This document shows, one piece after another, positions 10,412 to 21,700 of a DNA stretch of 64,000 nt. The notes below the pieces were generated by a model. It made no database searches. It was given only the letters and a program-made list of their open reading frames with translations, and was not told the DNA's origin. The DNA comes from Pleurodeles waltl (Eukaryota; Chordata; Amphibia; Caudata; Salamandridae). The stretch's first letter is position 1; every line of letters begins with the position of its first letter. Made by a program: the position numbers and the translations under genes. Location of the stretch: positions 1,311,625,324 to 1,311,689,323 of the forward strand of contig NC_090444.1 in NCBI RefSeq assembly GCF_031143425.1, read 5' to 3'.

Positions 10412-11016
10412 ATCTAGTCCCTCTCTATGGTACCTCCCTGTAGGCAAAGATTAGGTATGGTAAGTGGAAGTCCCACAACTGTCTCATGAGGCCCAGGAGG
10501 TCCATAACAATGCCTTTAAGGGCCATGTTGAATCTCTCAACAAGCCCAATTGTTTGTGGATGGTAAGGTGTGGAAAATTTGTAATTAGCTCCACACTCTT
10601 TCTGCATTGACTGCATATATGCAGACATAACGTTGTTGCCCCTTTCACACACCACTTCTTTGGGGACATACGCTCTGGTAAAAATCCCCAGTAAAGCCCT
10701 AGCCACTGTTGGTGCCATTGCAGTACTCAGAGGTATGGTTTCTGGGTATCTGGGCATGGTCCAACAACACTAGGATAAACCTATTGCCAGAGGCTGTCTT
10801 GGGGTCCAGCAGCTCTACAATGTTGGTGCCCATCCTTTCAAAGGACGTCCCAATGACAGGTACAGGAGTCAGGGGAGTTTTCAGCTTTGTCTTTGTCTCC
10901 CCAATGGCTTGGCTGGTTAGGCAAGCACTACAGAATATATCTGAGGAACTTTCATCCACGGCTAATAAACGTGGGGGACAAGCTTGGCAAAGGTCTTGTC
11001 CAGCCCCCGATGTCAT
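10412..11016 (-). pseudogene. Gmr1-like integrase (C-terminus continues 9790-9460)
   Basis: Minus-strand frames give a C-x2-C pair (FCSACLTSQ) of the zinc-binding region, then the core entry FERMGTNIVELLDP, where the usual catalytic Asp of the G-x-D-I pattern reads Asn. Next come RFILVLLDHA, VVCERGNNVMS in place of the usual D-x-G-T-x-F second-Asp motif, and the third acidic motif in YHPQTIGLVERFNMALK. The frame changes near 10750. After the MITE, the sequence 9790-9600 continues with ERLYGNLVRGPLSLVKEG. The catalytic triad is damaged and frames are broken, so it is dead. Integrase lies upstream of RT. Confidence 0.8.
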
Positions 11017-11652
11017 GTCAGGGGCATACCATGAGCCAGCCCCAGTAGGAAGGCCCTATAGCATTGGGGAACTACCAGTGCTTATGTTGCTTGTGTTGCC
11101 CCATGCACTGTTGTCTTCGGCTCACTATACAAGAGATCATTCTTCGTAACAGATGTAGTGATCTCCAGCTGTCTGGGCTTCAGCCCGTTTCCTCATGTCA
11201 TCCAAAGTTGGGCACTGTCTCTATGCCTTTCAAAACTCTTCCCTGGTAGGTCCCACTTCAGCTTTCTATCGATCACACTCAGGCAAGTCACCAAGGGTTG
11301 CAATATCCTCCCCCGTAGGCTCCTTGGTGGCCTCTTCTGGCTCCCCACCTACCTCCTCTGGGGGACACTTAGGGGCTGGTTCCCCATACCTCTTAACCTT
11401 CCCTCTCCTGGCAGCTGCCTGGACCATTTGTCTAGGCTCCATACCCCTTTGACTCTCCTCCTGGCAGCCATGAACCTGGTGGTCACACAGCCCCACTCAG
11501 GCAACCCCAACATTCCCAGGTATGACCTCAGCTCCACTAATTTTCAGGCAGTGTGCTCAAGATCATTCCCTAGCAACCAATCCACAGGCATGGCAGGGCT
11601 CACGCCAACTTTCAGAGGACCAGAGTGCTCCCCCACTCAAAGAGAACTAGAG

Positions 11653-11847
11653 CTATAGGATAGAGGCTCTACTGGTTGCTACTACACCCTGGTGGAATGT
11701 ATTGGGAATCAATTGTTCTGAGGACACCTGACACTTTGCCGTAATCATACTGGCTTCTGTGTCCCTCAGAGCCTCCACTCTCTGCCCATTGATGGTGACC
11801 CACTGCCTATACTTTGTAGTATTGGAAGGCAAAGGGGCTTTAGGCAT
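11653..11847 (-). pseudogene. Retropepsin-like protease remnant of the Gmr1-like element
   Basis: The frame holds QWVTINGQRVEALRDTEASM. The triplet D-T-E followed by A-S stands where retropepsins have D-S/T-G-A, so the active-site Gly is replaced by Glu. The flanking sequence CQVSSEQLIPNTF is consistent with the following flap region. It sits between the gag zinc-finger stretch and integrase, as expected. Confidence 0.65.
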
Positions 11848-11949
11848 CGCTCCTTATCACCCAGGTACTGGGGTAACTTTGCTGACTTCCTTGCCACTAG
11901 CTGGGGCCATCTCTTCCCTAAGCACTATACTAGCCAACTTTGGGAGTTT

Positions 11950-13204
11950 ACCTCAAGTGGGAGGCTGAGTCCTCTTGGGGCACTTGGGATCACCCTTGTA
12001 ATGCTCAGACTCATAACATTCATTGTACTTGTGAGAAGATGTGCTGTGATTCTTGTCAGAGAGGCCTTTCTTCTGGTGACCAGATTTGGACTGGGAGCCT
12101 TTCCCTTGAGAACTATTTTGGGGGCATTGAGAGGACTCCTTCTTTACTTCTCCTCCCTCTTTCATCTGGTGGGAAGCCTGACCACCCTTTCACCCCCAAA
12201 TGCTTCCTGGACACTTTGTTGCTGGTCCACTCCCTCAGCAAGCTTCCTATGGTCAGCCAGCTTGCCATCTTCCAGGTGTTGATGCAACTCTGTAATTACA
12301 AATATTGAGCATGTGCCCCCTCAAAATTTGGTTGCCCAGCCCATTGAAATCATCTACTTTGCTGCCCCTCACCCAGCCCTTCAGTGTCTTGCTGGCATAG
12401 TCTAAGGAGTCCACCCAGGACTGGTTTGGATGTTTGTCCCTCAACCTTTGCCTGTATTTCTCAGGGGTCAGCACAAATTTGCTAAAGAGAAAGGCCTTCA
12501 TGGGGCCATACTTGGTCTGGTGCTCTACCTCTAATGTTAAGAGTGTGTCCCTCCCGGCAATGGGCATTTACCACCACAATCTACCTCACTTGTACTCCTC
12601 TGGGATTTTGTGTACCCTCAGAGTTACTTCATAAGCTGAGAACCATTCACCTATGTCATCTCTCTCCACAAAACTGGGCACAAGGTCTTTGGGTATGTGG
12701 ACTCTCACCTCTCCAATAGACACTGATGATTTGCTTCCACCATTACTGCGGACTCAGTTTGCTTGACATTTATGCCCAGCTCCTTCAGAAACAATTCATG
12801 TGCCAGCATGATCTTTTGCTCTTCTATCCTTGGCCTGGCCAGTTCCAGCTTGAGCTTTCTCTCCTCCCTCTTCTCCTCTATTTCCTCTGGGGTCAGGCCC
12901 CTGGCATACCCACTGCTCCCTGCTCCATCCTGGTCAACTGGGGCATCTGGGTTGATTGGGACAGCTCAAGGCCCTGGACTGGGCCCTCTCCCTCCCTATC
13001 CTCTGTTTGTGCTCTCTACTCCCCACTGTCATCTACCTCATGATCTTTGCAGGTGGCCTGCCTCCCCTCCTCCTCCAAGGCCCTGGGAGCTACCTTGAGA
13101 TCTAGCTTGGTAGCCCTATTGTCTGCTTTCAGTCCCTTCTGTTTGCAGAGTTTCAGCAGCTTAGCCATGCCAAAGGTGTCAGGTTTACAGGCACCCATCT
13201 CCAT
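11950..13204 (-). pseudogene. Gmr1-like gag with SCAN-like segment and zinc knuckle remnant
   Basis: The first ATG at 13204 gives MEMGACKPDTFGMAKLLKLC, then a basic and acidic stretch. Around 12700-12610 comes VRVHIPKDLVPSFVERDDIG and WFSAYE. At 12567-12253 follows TKYGPMKAFLFSKFVLTPEK and then WVDSLDYASKTLKGWVRGSK. This is the capsid segment from which vertebrate SCAN domains are thought to derive. At 12090-11990 a CCHC-like knuckle remnant (ECYESEHYKGDPKC) is seen, with the second Cys lost. Stops near 12590 and several frame changes show decay. Confidence 0.7.
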
Positions 13205-13259
13205 GGTTGCAAAAAGGAAGGTAGGGTGCTTAAAGTTTGAAAAGGAGGGATAAACTAGC

Positions 13260-14510
13260 CAATGGAAACACTAAGGAAGAATTTGAAAAAAAACAGGGGT
13301 TATTCTTATCTCAAAATATTTATCTGGGATTTTTGTGCAACCAAATCACTATATGTTACTACACAAACAGAAATCCTGATCCACACCGCTGAACACCAAC
13401 ATGAGAAATTGGTTTGTTGGCTGATTGGGGTGTGATCCATGTTCAAGCAGCAGTCGAATCCGCTTGCAGGATGACCCATACAAAGCCATCAAATTAGGCT
13501 GAGTATAAACTCTGGGTAGCTTCTGCCAAAAAGCAGTCAGACTTAACTTAGAGGCAATGTGTAAAGTATTTATGCAGTACACAAACAGTAGTAAATTGAA
13601 AACATCAGAAGAAAAATCTCAAACCAATTTCGAAATATAGAGCAAATTTTACTAAATTATGTGACATCGAAATGGCAAATATCCAATCAGTAGAACAATA
13701 ATTATGAATTTGTAAAGTTTAAGATTCAAAACAGCACCTAAAAGATAAAAGAACTAACCAATGGACATCTTTAAAATTGTAATGAAAAATCCAACTTTAC
13801 CATTAAAGAGGGTTTCTCATTACAATTCCTAGGTACCAAACATGACATATCTACCTCCTCTCAGTTAAGAATTACAGCTTATTAACTGTAATAAGGAATC
13901 CCTAATGTTATCCTATCAGAGAGGCAGGCCTTGTAGTAGTGAAAAATGAATTTGGAAGTTTTTCACCACCAGGACATGTAAAATCTATAATTACATGTCT
14001 ACCTTTTTAATTACACAGAACCCTGCCCTATGTGCTACCTAGTGCTACTTACAGCCTAGCTTATATGCAATAAAAAGGGATGTTGAAGGTTTGGCAAGGA
14101 GCTTTAAATGCCAAGTCAACATGGCAGTGGGACACTGCAATCAGGCTTACAATGGCAGGCATGTGATAAATTTTAGAGGGCTACTTAGGTAAGTGGTACA
14201 AACAAGAGCTGCAGGTCCACTGATAGCATTAAATTTACAGGCACTGGGTAGATGGTATACCGCTCTACAAGGGATTTACAAGTAAATTAAATATGGCAAT
14301 CAGGTATGTGTCAATCAAAACAAAGTTTAGGGTAGTGGTCACAGGCACTCTAACCCTGGTTAGCAGGGGTGACATGCAGAGAGTCTTAAAGCCATCAAAA
14401 GCACAAATTCAGCAACAATTGCAAGAAAGGAGGCAAAACGTTTTGGGGAAGATCACCCTAAGGCTGACAGGTCTAAGAGTCACCCTTCTACTAGTTCAGG
14501 TAGATTGAGG
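13260..14510 (-). mobile_element. Probable 5' LTR of the Gmr1-like element
   Basis: Reading the minus strand from about 14500, GTCAGCCTTAGGGTGATC and CCCCAAAACGTTTTGCC correspond to the LTR start consensus seen at 41500 (minus), 5512 and 41767 (plus). The block 13390-13690 matches 6480-6790, 39925-40215 and 61220-61460. It lies immediately upstream of gag. Exact boundaries and a target duplication could not be fixed by eye. Confidence 0.6.
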
Positions 14511-15752
14511 TTTCCTGGTTCGGAAACCATTGCAGCCTACTTATGAAATTCTGTGGTATTCTGGTATAAATAATTTATAATACTTTGAGCCTTCCTGATT
14601 TTCATCCATTCTCCCTCCAGAATCAATGCACTGAAATCTGCTGATTTGTCCTCAAGACAGGCCTTGCTAAATTGCTTGAATGAAGCCTAGCCACTTGCTT
14701 TTATATTAACCTTTCTTTGACAATCTCAGGCTAAACTATTTTTTAACTTTAGTTGCAGTGTCAATAATTCATGGTATATCACATACACTATTTCTGATAG
14801 TGGGTTGGTGCCTGCAGGACATGGAACCCTCTACAATAGCAAATTTCAGATAAGGAGAGGCATTCACATGTTTTTGATAAAAGTGGCTTTTTCTTGGTTA
14901 TGATAAGAGCCGCTGAAATTATGGGATTCTGTGGCCTGGCATTTCTTTCTGCATAATATTGGATTTGCCGCACTTGTACATAATCCTTCATTTTTTTCAT
15001 ATTGTACAGATCTAAAGAAGTAAAATTTTATTTTTCGCTCTAGTGCATGAAAGGTTACTAATAATGTTACTTTACATGTTGCCACACAGTGTTGCTCTCT
15101 CCTGTTTGTTGCGTAGAAGCAGGTCACCTTTTAGTTTCCTACTGTTGTATTGTTGTATTTAGGTGTTAAAGTGATAATAACATGGTAAATCTATGCTGAT
15201 AAAGGTTTTACACTTGCAACAATGGCAAAATAGTCAAGTAATAGTGCTTCATAATGTGCCACATTATGCCACACAGTTTGTGTTTTCCTGCTGCATGCTT
15301 TAGTTAACCTTGCTGCATAATTTGATACTCTCCTGGTTCATAATTGCAGTGGCCTTGGTATGGTACTCGCTTTGCGTCACTTGTTACACCTACTTTTTCA
15401 TCTATTTTTATTTGAAATGTGTTTTTATGCTTCTTAATTATAGGCAACAATGAGTAGTAAAGCAAAACAGTGCTTTCCAAATGGGTCCCTAAAAACAAAT
15501 GTTCAAAATCCCCAGGAGGAAGTGGTAAACATGGTTATGTTATGAGCAAGAAAAATGGGAGTGACTGAATAGATACATATGAACTTTAAACGTATTAATA
15601 CATACTATTAACAATTTGAGTTATTCGCATTTTTGAAATATATATTTGTATATCGTCAACTATAAGAACGAAACAGCTCAAATATATCTAAAACATACTG
15701 TTTTTGTACACTGTGGTATTTAATGAAGCAAAACATACTAATATGTTGAAAG
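14511..15752. other. No recognised feature
   Basis: AT-rich sequence. The open frames at 14788-15127 (minus) and 15304-15498 (minus) show no family motif. Confidence 0.5.
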
Positions 15753-15757
15753 CAAAT
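15753..15757. repeat. Target-site duplication CAAAT (left)
   Basis: CAAAT directly precedes the 5' LTR and is repeated at 18774-18778 after the 3' LTR. This proves the limits of the Gypsy insertion. Confidence 0.9.
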
Positions 15758-15960
15758 TGTTGTGTTTTACCTTGTGAGATGCTGGGCATGCAACAGAGAG
15801 CCTCCTCGCTAGTGAGGTTCCATATGATGTGTTAAGAACTCTGGGATGAAGTTTCTACGGCAGTTGATCTGAGCCAGAGGATGTGTGTGCCTGCACGGGG
15901 TTGGTGGTATAGAGAATAAACTTACTTCACTTAAATTCACCTGCGTGTTAAATCGTAACA
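15758..15960 (+). repeat. 5' LTR of the short Gypsy element
   Basis: It starts TGTTGTGTTTTACC and ends AAATCGTAACA. A polyadenylation-type AATAAA lies at 15915-15920, 40 bp before the LTR end. Confidence 0.9.
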
Positions 15961-15961
15961 C

Positions 15962-15974
15962 TGGTGACGAGGAC
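15962..15974 (+). promoter_or_regulatory. Primer-binding-site-like sequence
   Basis: TGGTGACGAGGAC begins one base after the LTR and starts with TGG, as tRNA-primed sites do. It recalls the TGGCGACGAGG-type site of mag-like Gypsy elements. The tRNA identity is inference. Confidence 0.5.
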
Positions 15975-17078
15975 ATCTAAGATCCGCATGTGTGTGGATC
16001 TTAGAGACCTTATTAAACATATATGGGTGGATCACCAACACCTACCCAACATTTCTGAAGAATTATCGTGTTTGGGAGGTTCAAAAGTTTTCAGTGTGCT
16101 AGATTTGTCTTCAGCTTACCACAAGATTGTCTTACATCCTGAGTCTAAACACCTTACCTAGTTTGTGACACCGGTGGGAGCGCATCAATTCCTAAGAATG
16201 CCGTTTGGGCTAGCCTCAGCAGCTGCTTTCTTCCACGGTGTCATGAGAAAAGTCTTGGAGGGAATTTCTGGTATTTTGTTTTTCCAGAACGATATTTTGG
16301 TCCATGGTAAAACTGTAAATGACCATGATAGGATTTTGAGAGAAGTGTTGAGTAAGCTAGCCTGGTCAGGTCTGACTGTAAAAAAAGAAAAATGCAGGTT
16401 CAGAGTCACTTCAGTGACTTACCTTGGTCATACTATATCAGGTGAAAGAATTAAACCCAAATTGGAGCTAGTTAATTCCATTGTACGAGCACCTGAACCC
16501 AAGGATAAGGATGGAGTTTGATCTTTCTTAGGTTTCGCTGAATACTACTCCAAGTTCATTGCTAACTTTTCAAGTGTAGTTCAGCCCTTAAGGTCTCTTC
16601 TTGGAAAAGGGTGTGAGTTCAATTGGACGGATGATTGTGTGTCTGCATTTACTTTTGTCAAGAAGTGTATCAGCAAAATGCCCACCCTGGGACATTTCAA
16701 TGCGTATGATAAACCATCTTGTAAACTGATGCAAGTGTGAATGGGTTGGGAGCAGTTCTAACCCAAAGAATGGACCATGAGGAAAAGGTAATGGTCTTTG
16801 CATCCCGTTCTCTTAAGGAAGCTGAGCAACACTATTCAGTCATAGAGAGGGAGGCACTTGCGTGTATGTGGGCAATCAAGCATTTCAAATTCTATCTGTG
16901 GGGTTTACCTTTTGTTGTGAGAACAGACCAGAGACCCCTTGTCCAAATCTTTTTGTCCAAAAAGGGTGAAGAATTAACACCTAGGATAAGAAGATGGGTG
17001 GAGGGATTGATGGAATGCAATTTCTCAGTAGAATATATACCTGGTCCAAAGAATACTGTGGCAGACTTCCTGTTGTGA
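15964..17078 (+). pseudogene. Gypsy reverse transcriptase and RNase H, truncated and mutated
   Basis: RT motifs in order: IRMCVDLRDLIKH, FSVLDLSSAYHKIVLHPES (catalytic Asp of motif A), then a TAG stop at 16159-16161, HQFLRMPFGLASAAAFFH (motif B), and FFQNDILVHG. In the last motif the normal F-x-D-D active site reads F-x-N-D. Next are YLGHTISGERIKPK, a TGA at 16519-16521, FLGFAEYYSKFI, then a TGA at 16738-16740 near the RNase H start. RNase H continues with NGLGAVLTQRMDHEEKV, YSVIEREALACMWAIKHFK and VRTDQRPL. It ends at VADFL where the Harbinger fragment begins. Three stops plus the active-site change make it inactive. Confidence 0.88.
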
Positions 17079-17081
17079 TGC

Positions 17082-17860
17082 GCTGGAGGCTGTTGTGAGG
17101 TGGATGGCTGTTGGGTGGGTGTGTGCCTGCGTTTGTGTATCTTGGGAGGTGGTGTCACAGACACACTAGGAGAGGACACAGGGGACGTGTGAATGGTAGT
17201 GGGGGTGGTGGCAGCTCCTGTCCCCGCCGTGTATCTCCCCTCGCCCTCCGTCCAACTGGTGAACTCCGAGTCCGTTGTCTCGCCCTCCAGGGCCATGTGG
17301 GATGCAGCTCCCTCGTGCTCCGGAGCCACTGCTCCTCCTCCTGATGATGCTAATGCACACAAGAACAGGGAGGTGTTGGGACATTTGTGAGGAGTTGGAG
17401 TGATGGGGGTGAGGGTGAGTGTGGGGGTATGTGATGGCATGCAGGTAGGGTGGGGGATGTAATAGTTAAGATTTGACTTACCAGAGTCCATTCCGCCATC
17501 TACTCCTGCGAGGCCCTCAGGATGCAAAATCGCCAAGACCTGCTCCTCCCATGTTGTTAGTTGTGGGGGAGGAGGTGGGGGTCCGCCGCCAGTCTGCTGA
17601 ACCGCAAGGTGTTGTCTTGAGACCACGGAACGCACCATCCCCCATAGGTCGTTCCACCTCTTCCTAATGCCATCCCGATTTCTTGGGTGCTGTCCCACTG
17701 CGTTGACCCTGTCCACTATTCTTCGCCATAGCTCCATCTTCCTTGCAATGGAGGTGTGCTGCACCTGTGATCCAAATAGCTGTGGCTCTACCCAGATGAT
17801 TTCCTCCACCATGACCCTGAGCTCCTCCTCTGAGAACCTGGGGTGTCTTTGCCGTGCCAT
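17082..17860 (-). pseudogene. Harbinger Myb-like DNA-binding protein, second copy, 3' truncated
   Basis: The ATG at 17860-17858 opens MARQRHPRFSEEELRVMVEE, then LFGSQVQHTSIARKMELWRR, KRWNDLWG and QQTGGGPPPPPPQLTTWEEQ, without the frameshift present in the 3-kb copy. Exon 1 ends at 17483-17482 with donor GTAAGT. Acceptor GTGCATTAG ends at 17350, so exon 2 starts at 17349 and reads SSGGGAVAPEHEGAASH, acidic and Pro/Thr-rich, up to HKRRHTPTQQPSTSQQ near 17110. The intron of about 130 bp interrupts at phase 1 in both copies. The frame runs on into antisense Gypsy sequence, so the C-terminus (coiled coil in copy 1) is missing. Confidence 0.8.
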
Positions 17861-18054
17861 GGGGTGGTTTGGGTGAAGTGTGGGGTGGTGTGTATGGTGA
17901 TAAGTGTGCTGATATGTAGTGGTGTGAGGTGCGTGGAAGTTATGTGGGAGACGGTCTGGTGTGCCTGTGGATGCTTGGTAGTAGTTTGTAGTGTCTCTCT
18001 CTGGCCTTCTTTCGGTTTTTTTGTCGTAGGGGCTTGTGGGTGATGTGGGTGTGT

Positions 18055-18062
18055 GTTTTATA
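18055..18062 (-). promoter_or_regulatory. TATA box of the second Harbinger Myb-like gene
   Basis: TATAAAAC on the minus strand lies about 195 nt upstream of the ATG, mirroring 3592-3599. Confidence 0.55.
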
Positions 18063-18570
18063 TTGTATTGGGTGTGTGGGAGTGGTGTGTGTATGTGTAT
18101 CAGGTGTGTGTATTTTGGATTGTCCAATGTGGCTGTGTTTTGTACAATTGTGTGTATTTTGAGCGAGGCGGTGTGTACCGCCAATGGAATACTGAGGTTG
18201 AAAGACCGCCGCATGGATTTGTGTGTCATGATAGTGTGGGCGTATTTCTGTTGGCGTGACGGTAGAAGTTTTGTTATTGCCAGTTTATCACTGACCTTTG
18301 GTGTGGCGGACTTGTGTGGGTGTCTGAATTTTGGTGTATTCCGTGCTGTGGGTCATTATAGCTGTGGCGGATTTCTGCCGCGGCGGCAGTGTGTTGGCGG
18401 TCTTCTGCACGGCGGTAAGCAGCTTTTACTGCCAATGTTGTAATGAGGGCCAAATTATCTTAATACCTTGCAATATACACATTAGTGTATTGTATGTTTA
18501 TTTATTTTTATATTTTTGTTGTTTTATTATTTACTCCTTTAGTGTGTTTGTAATATGGGTAAGTGGGATG

Positions 18571-18773
18571 TGTTGTGTTTTACCTTGTGGGATGCTGGGC
18601 ATGCAACAGAGAGCCTCCTTGGTAGTGAGGTTCCATATGATGTGTTAAGAACTCCGGGATGAAGGTTCTAAGGCAGTTGAATTGAGTCAGTGGATGTGTG
18701 TGGCTGCCCGTGGTTGGTGGTATAGAGAATAAACTTACTTCACTTGAATTCACCTGCGTGTTAAATCGTAACA
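18571..18773 (+). repeat. 3' LTR of the short Gypsy element
   Basis: Same start and end as the 5' LTR. AATAAA lies at 18728-18733. It is followed by the second CAAAT at 18774-18778. Confidence 0.9.
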
Positions 18774-18778
18774 CAAAT

Positions 18779-21700
18779 ATTTTTTATCAGAGCATTTCGA
18801 AGGTCACAATATTTTGATGGAAGAAGATGACAATTAAATATTTTGAAAAACACTAATTTGCAATGGTTTAATAGAGGGGTGTTTTAATAAGGGAAATAAA
18901 TAATAAAATTGCAAGTAATAGAAGCTTTCCACAGAAATACTGAGAGTTAATCTGGAATCATTATTAGGAACTTTCTCAGGTGAAGACTGAATGAGCTATT
19001 TCGTTATATCTGCTCATCAGTTGGAGAAAGTTAGTGCAGCACCCTAGAACCTTCAACTATTCTTTTCAACCTTTCACGTGTCTCCCCGTATCTTCGGCCT
19101 TCTCTTTTGTGACTCCCTTGTCCTCCATAAACCTCTCTCTGCCTTTCCTCGTTACGTATCCCCCCTTTTTGTCTAGCCCTTCACACATTTACTTGCCTCC
19201 ATCATTCCCCCATCCTGTCTTCTTTCCTGTCTTCCTCCTGATGCCTACTTAATTGTTCTTTTAAAACATGTATTGAATATGTATTCACAGCTATCTGTAA
19301 AACACTCAAATACCCTCCATTGTAGTGATGTTATAGAAAAATATTCAAATAAATACCTGCATAAATCACCTTGAATGCTGTTTGAGTCTGCCCTCCATCT
19401 TCATTGTTGATAAAAAAGAAAAAAATGTACCCTTATGTTTTGCATCACAAATTAAAATGGGGTTCTCTTGCTGTTATTGAAAAGAGAATTGCTAGTCTTT
19501 GCATTGAAAGCTCTTTTTCTAGATTGCTCAATATTCCTGAAAATAACAAGGCATTTGTAGCCAGTGGTGGTTCAATTAAAACTGTGACCCCGAGGAAGGA
19601 GACAGGAAGATTTCGGAGCCACCATTTGCTACCGATCTGAAATGCAGCCTAGTTGTGGTATGTAAGATGTAAGGGCTGCTTTGCTTATGACTGGATTTTG
19701 TCTTAGATAGGTTGGTGGGCAAAAAATGATGGCCTGGACTGCGGCCCTTAATAGTTACAGATTGCTATGATTAAGTCACTCAATCCCCTCTTCACTCTTT
19801 TGTTTTCCTAATTTCTTCTAGAGACTAGTAAATTTACTTAGCATTTCATCCACCTTGCTACTATAGTTTATTTATTCGAGTATCAAGTATTTACATGTCA
19901 GGGGAGAGTGAGAATGGAAGATGGGAAGGATTTTTGGGTACTAAGCGCCTTAGTTTGTGCTTTTGTCTCTGACTAGAGACTGTTATTGTGTATTTACGCA
20001 TGGAACGTCATAAAAAGCGCCATATTTTTTTAATGATAAATAATATCCCAAGGGATTTGTTTATGCAAACAGAAAAGAATATATGACCTTAAATGTAGAT
20101 ACAAAGGAATTCTTCGGCATTTGCTTTTGGTGAGGGGATTAAATGACAAGTATGCGAGAAAACTATGATGGATGGAATTTCCTGTCTAGGAGTGTGCATT
20201 GAACAGAATCTCTTCAAAGATATAGTTGTGTAGTTTGTGTTGTAGCAAGTGGTTTATTTGAGGGGTGTTCAAACTTTTATTTACGATTAGATGGCAAGAG
20301 TGCCATGATGCAAAATGATGCCCCCCCTTGCAGAAAGTGATGAGGGCCCCTTGAGTCTCCTATAGCTCAGAAATATTCATTGGCCTTGGGCTTATTGAGG
20401 GCCCCCTGAAGGATTGGGTGGCCCTATAGGGTTGGGCTCCCTTCTTCTCCAAAGAGGCTGCAGGGGCCTGTTTTACCCCCAGAGTGGCAGGTCACCCACA
20501 CTCTTGCTATGTAGTAGCCTCTTCAGTGGTTCCGTTGCTTACTCAACTATCTTCTATAATCAGAAAATGTTGTGCTTTTAAAACATAATGTATAATAAAA
20601 ACATGTTCTCTGCTATATTTCATCTTGACTGAGACACCATATACAAGTACTAGTTGTTGAAATGCTTGCTTGGCGTTTGCACATGGTTTATGATTTCCAT
20701 GAGTTCAGTGAAATACTGGATCTTTTCCCGGTGTACATTGTAAGCTTGGTTGTTTAATCAAATAACAAAATTGCTGAGACGCCTCTCTAGTTCCAAAACC
20801 GTAAAGAAAAATCGGGCAGTGCTTAAATATGGAAAATTGTAGACCTTGCTCTAAGTGATAAAACAAAAAACAATGTTCCTTCTCCCCCATATTGGTCTGA
20901 AACCACTAGACCTTGTAATAATTATTTTAATGATGGCCTTCTATTTAACGACTAGGCCATGATTAACTTAATATGGGTAAAAGTTTTGAAGTACATAGAG
21001 GGCAGGCTCAACGCCTCATTAGGGTTCACCAGAGAAATTGGGTCTTCATGTGTCAATGTCCCATTTCACGTGAAAATGTTCACAGCCCAAATATTCAAAC
21101 GTGGTAATATTAACAGCGACCACTGTTTAACAAAGGTAAATGCCACCAAGAATGACAATTTAACAGAGCGCGCTACATCGTGTGTGGTCTCCGATTCGTT
21201 CGAGTCGGATGATTGCCTTTGGTAGAAGAGGATGTCTACGTTTGTCCGGTAACTGTGCATCTTCCGGCAGCGACAAATCACCACAGCAGTGCGAAAAACA
21301 GCTCCAATGGACACACAAAAGAAAGTGAATTGTGACCCAAATGGCATTGTGTTTACCGAACAAAATGCACAATTACAAGGCATGATATCCGCTTGCTGAT
21401 GAGATCCGCTTTACAAAAGCTTACAGATTTACAAATGACGCCTCCTGGACCTTGGTCCCCATTGTGCTTTAATACATTATAATTGCTGCTTATACTAGTA
21501 CAGGCCGCTTTTGTTACCCACCAGATAAAGAAATCTATTAGCCGAGTTGTTATTAAGACGAAATATGTCCGTTTTAATAAATGGCACTTCTTGGAAATGT
21601 TCGAGTACACGTACAATACTCTTGTTGACTTTCTTTTTACTCCGTGATACGTGAAATCTTGTTAGGTCCTTCGAATAAAAAAATAAAAAAGAAAACGTAG

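Larger units (their letters stand above)
7600..13210 (-). mobile_element. Decayed Gmr1-like Ty3/Gypsy retrotransposon (gag-PR-INT-RT-RH order)
   Basis: Reading the minus strand from right to left gives gag with a SCAN-like segment (13204-11950), aspartic protease (11847-11653), integrase (11016-10425, continuing 9790-9460), then RT (9457-7860) and RNase H (to 7619). Integrase before RT is the diagnostic arrangement of Gmr1-like Gypsy elements. Standard Gypsy has RT and RNase H before integrase. All parts carry stops and frameshifts. Two MITEs interrupt it, at 8595-9107 and 9794-10408. Removing them on paper places integrase C-terminal sequence next to the RT linker in the expected order. Confidence 0.8.
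17079..18451 (-). mobile_element. Second PIF/Harbinger fragment, inserted in the Gypsy element
   Basis: The right end TAATGAGGGCC at 18441-18451 matches the end at 3960, and the subterminal sequence 18248-18325 matches 3765-3845. The left side breaks inside exon 2 of the Myb-like gene, directly against Gypsy RNase H. Either a truncated element inserted or a later deletion removed the other half. No 3-bp target duplication can be confirmed. Confidence 0.75.
15758..18773 (+). mobile_element. Short Gypsy (Ty3-type) LTR element with nested Harbinger insert
   Basis: Two 203-bp direct LTRs (15758-15960 and 18571-18773) bound the element, and CAAAT is duplicated on both sides. A primer-site-like TGGTGACGAGGAC follows the first LTR at 15962. 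No gag or protease sequence separates it from RT: the reading begins inside the RT fingers within about 20 bases. Integrase is also absent. My hand count gives about 14 mismatches over 203 aligned LTR positions with no gaps, roughly 93% identity. A Harbinger fragment (17079-18451) sits after RNase H. The residual 3' internal part is 18452-18570, ending with a purine-rich stretch (GGGTAAGTGGGATG) that could be the polypurine tract. Confidence 0.88.

Noticed and set aside
9923..10447. Overlapping GC-rich frames over the multi-hairpin element
   Set aside because: Frames open on both strands at once because the DNA is palindromic and lacks AT-rich stops. There is no protein signature.
16892..18229. 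Single 445-codon minus-strand protein
   Set aside because: The frame runs through a probable 5' UTR, exon 1, an intron with good splice sites, exon 2, and antisense Gypsy RNase H. Only the exon parts are Harbinger coding sequence.
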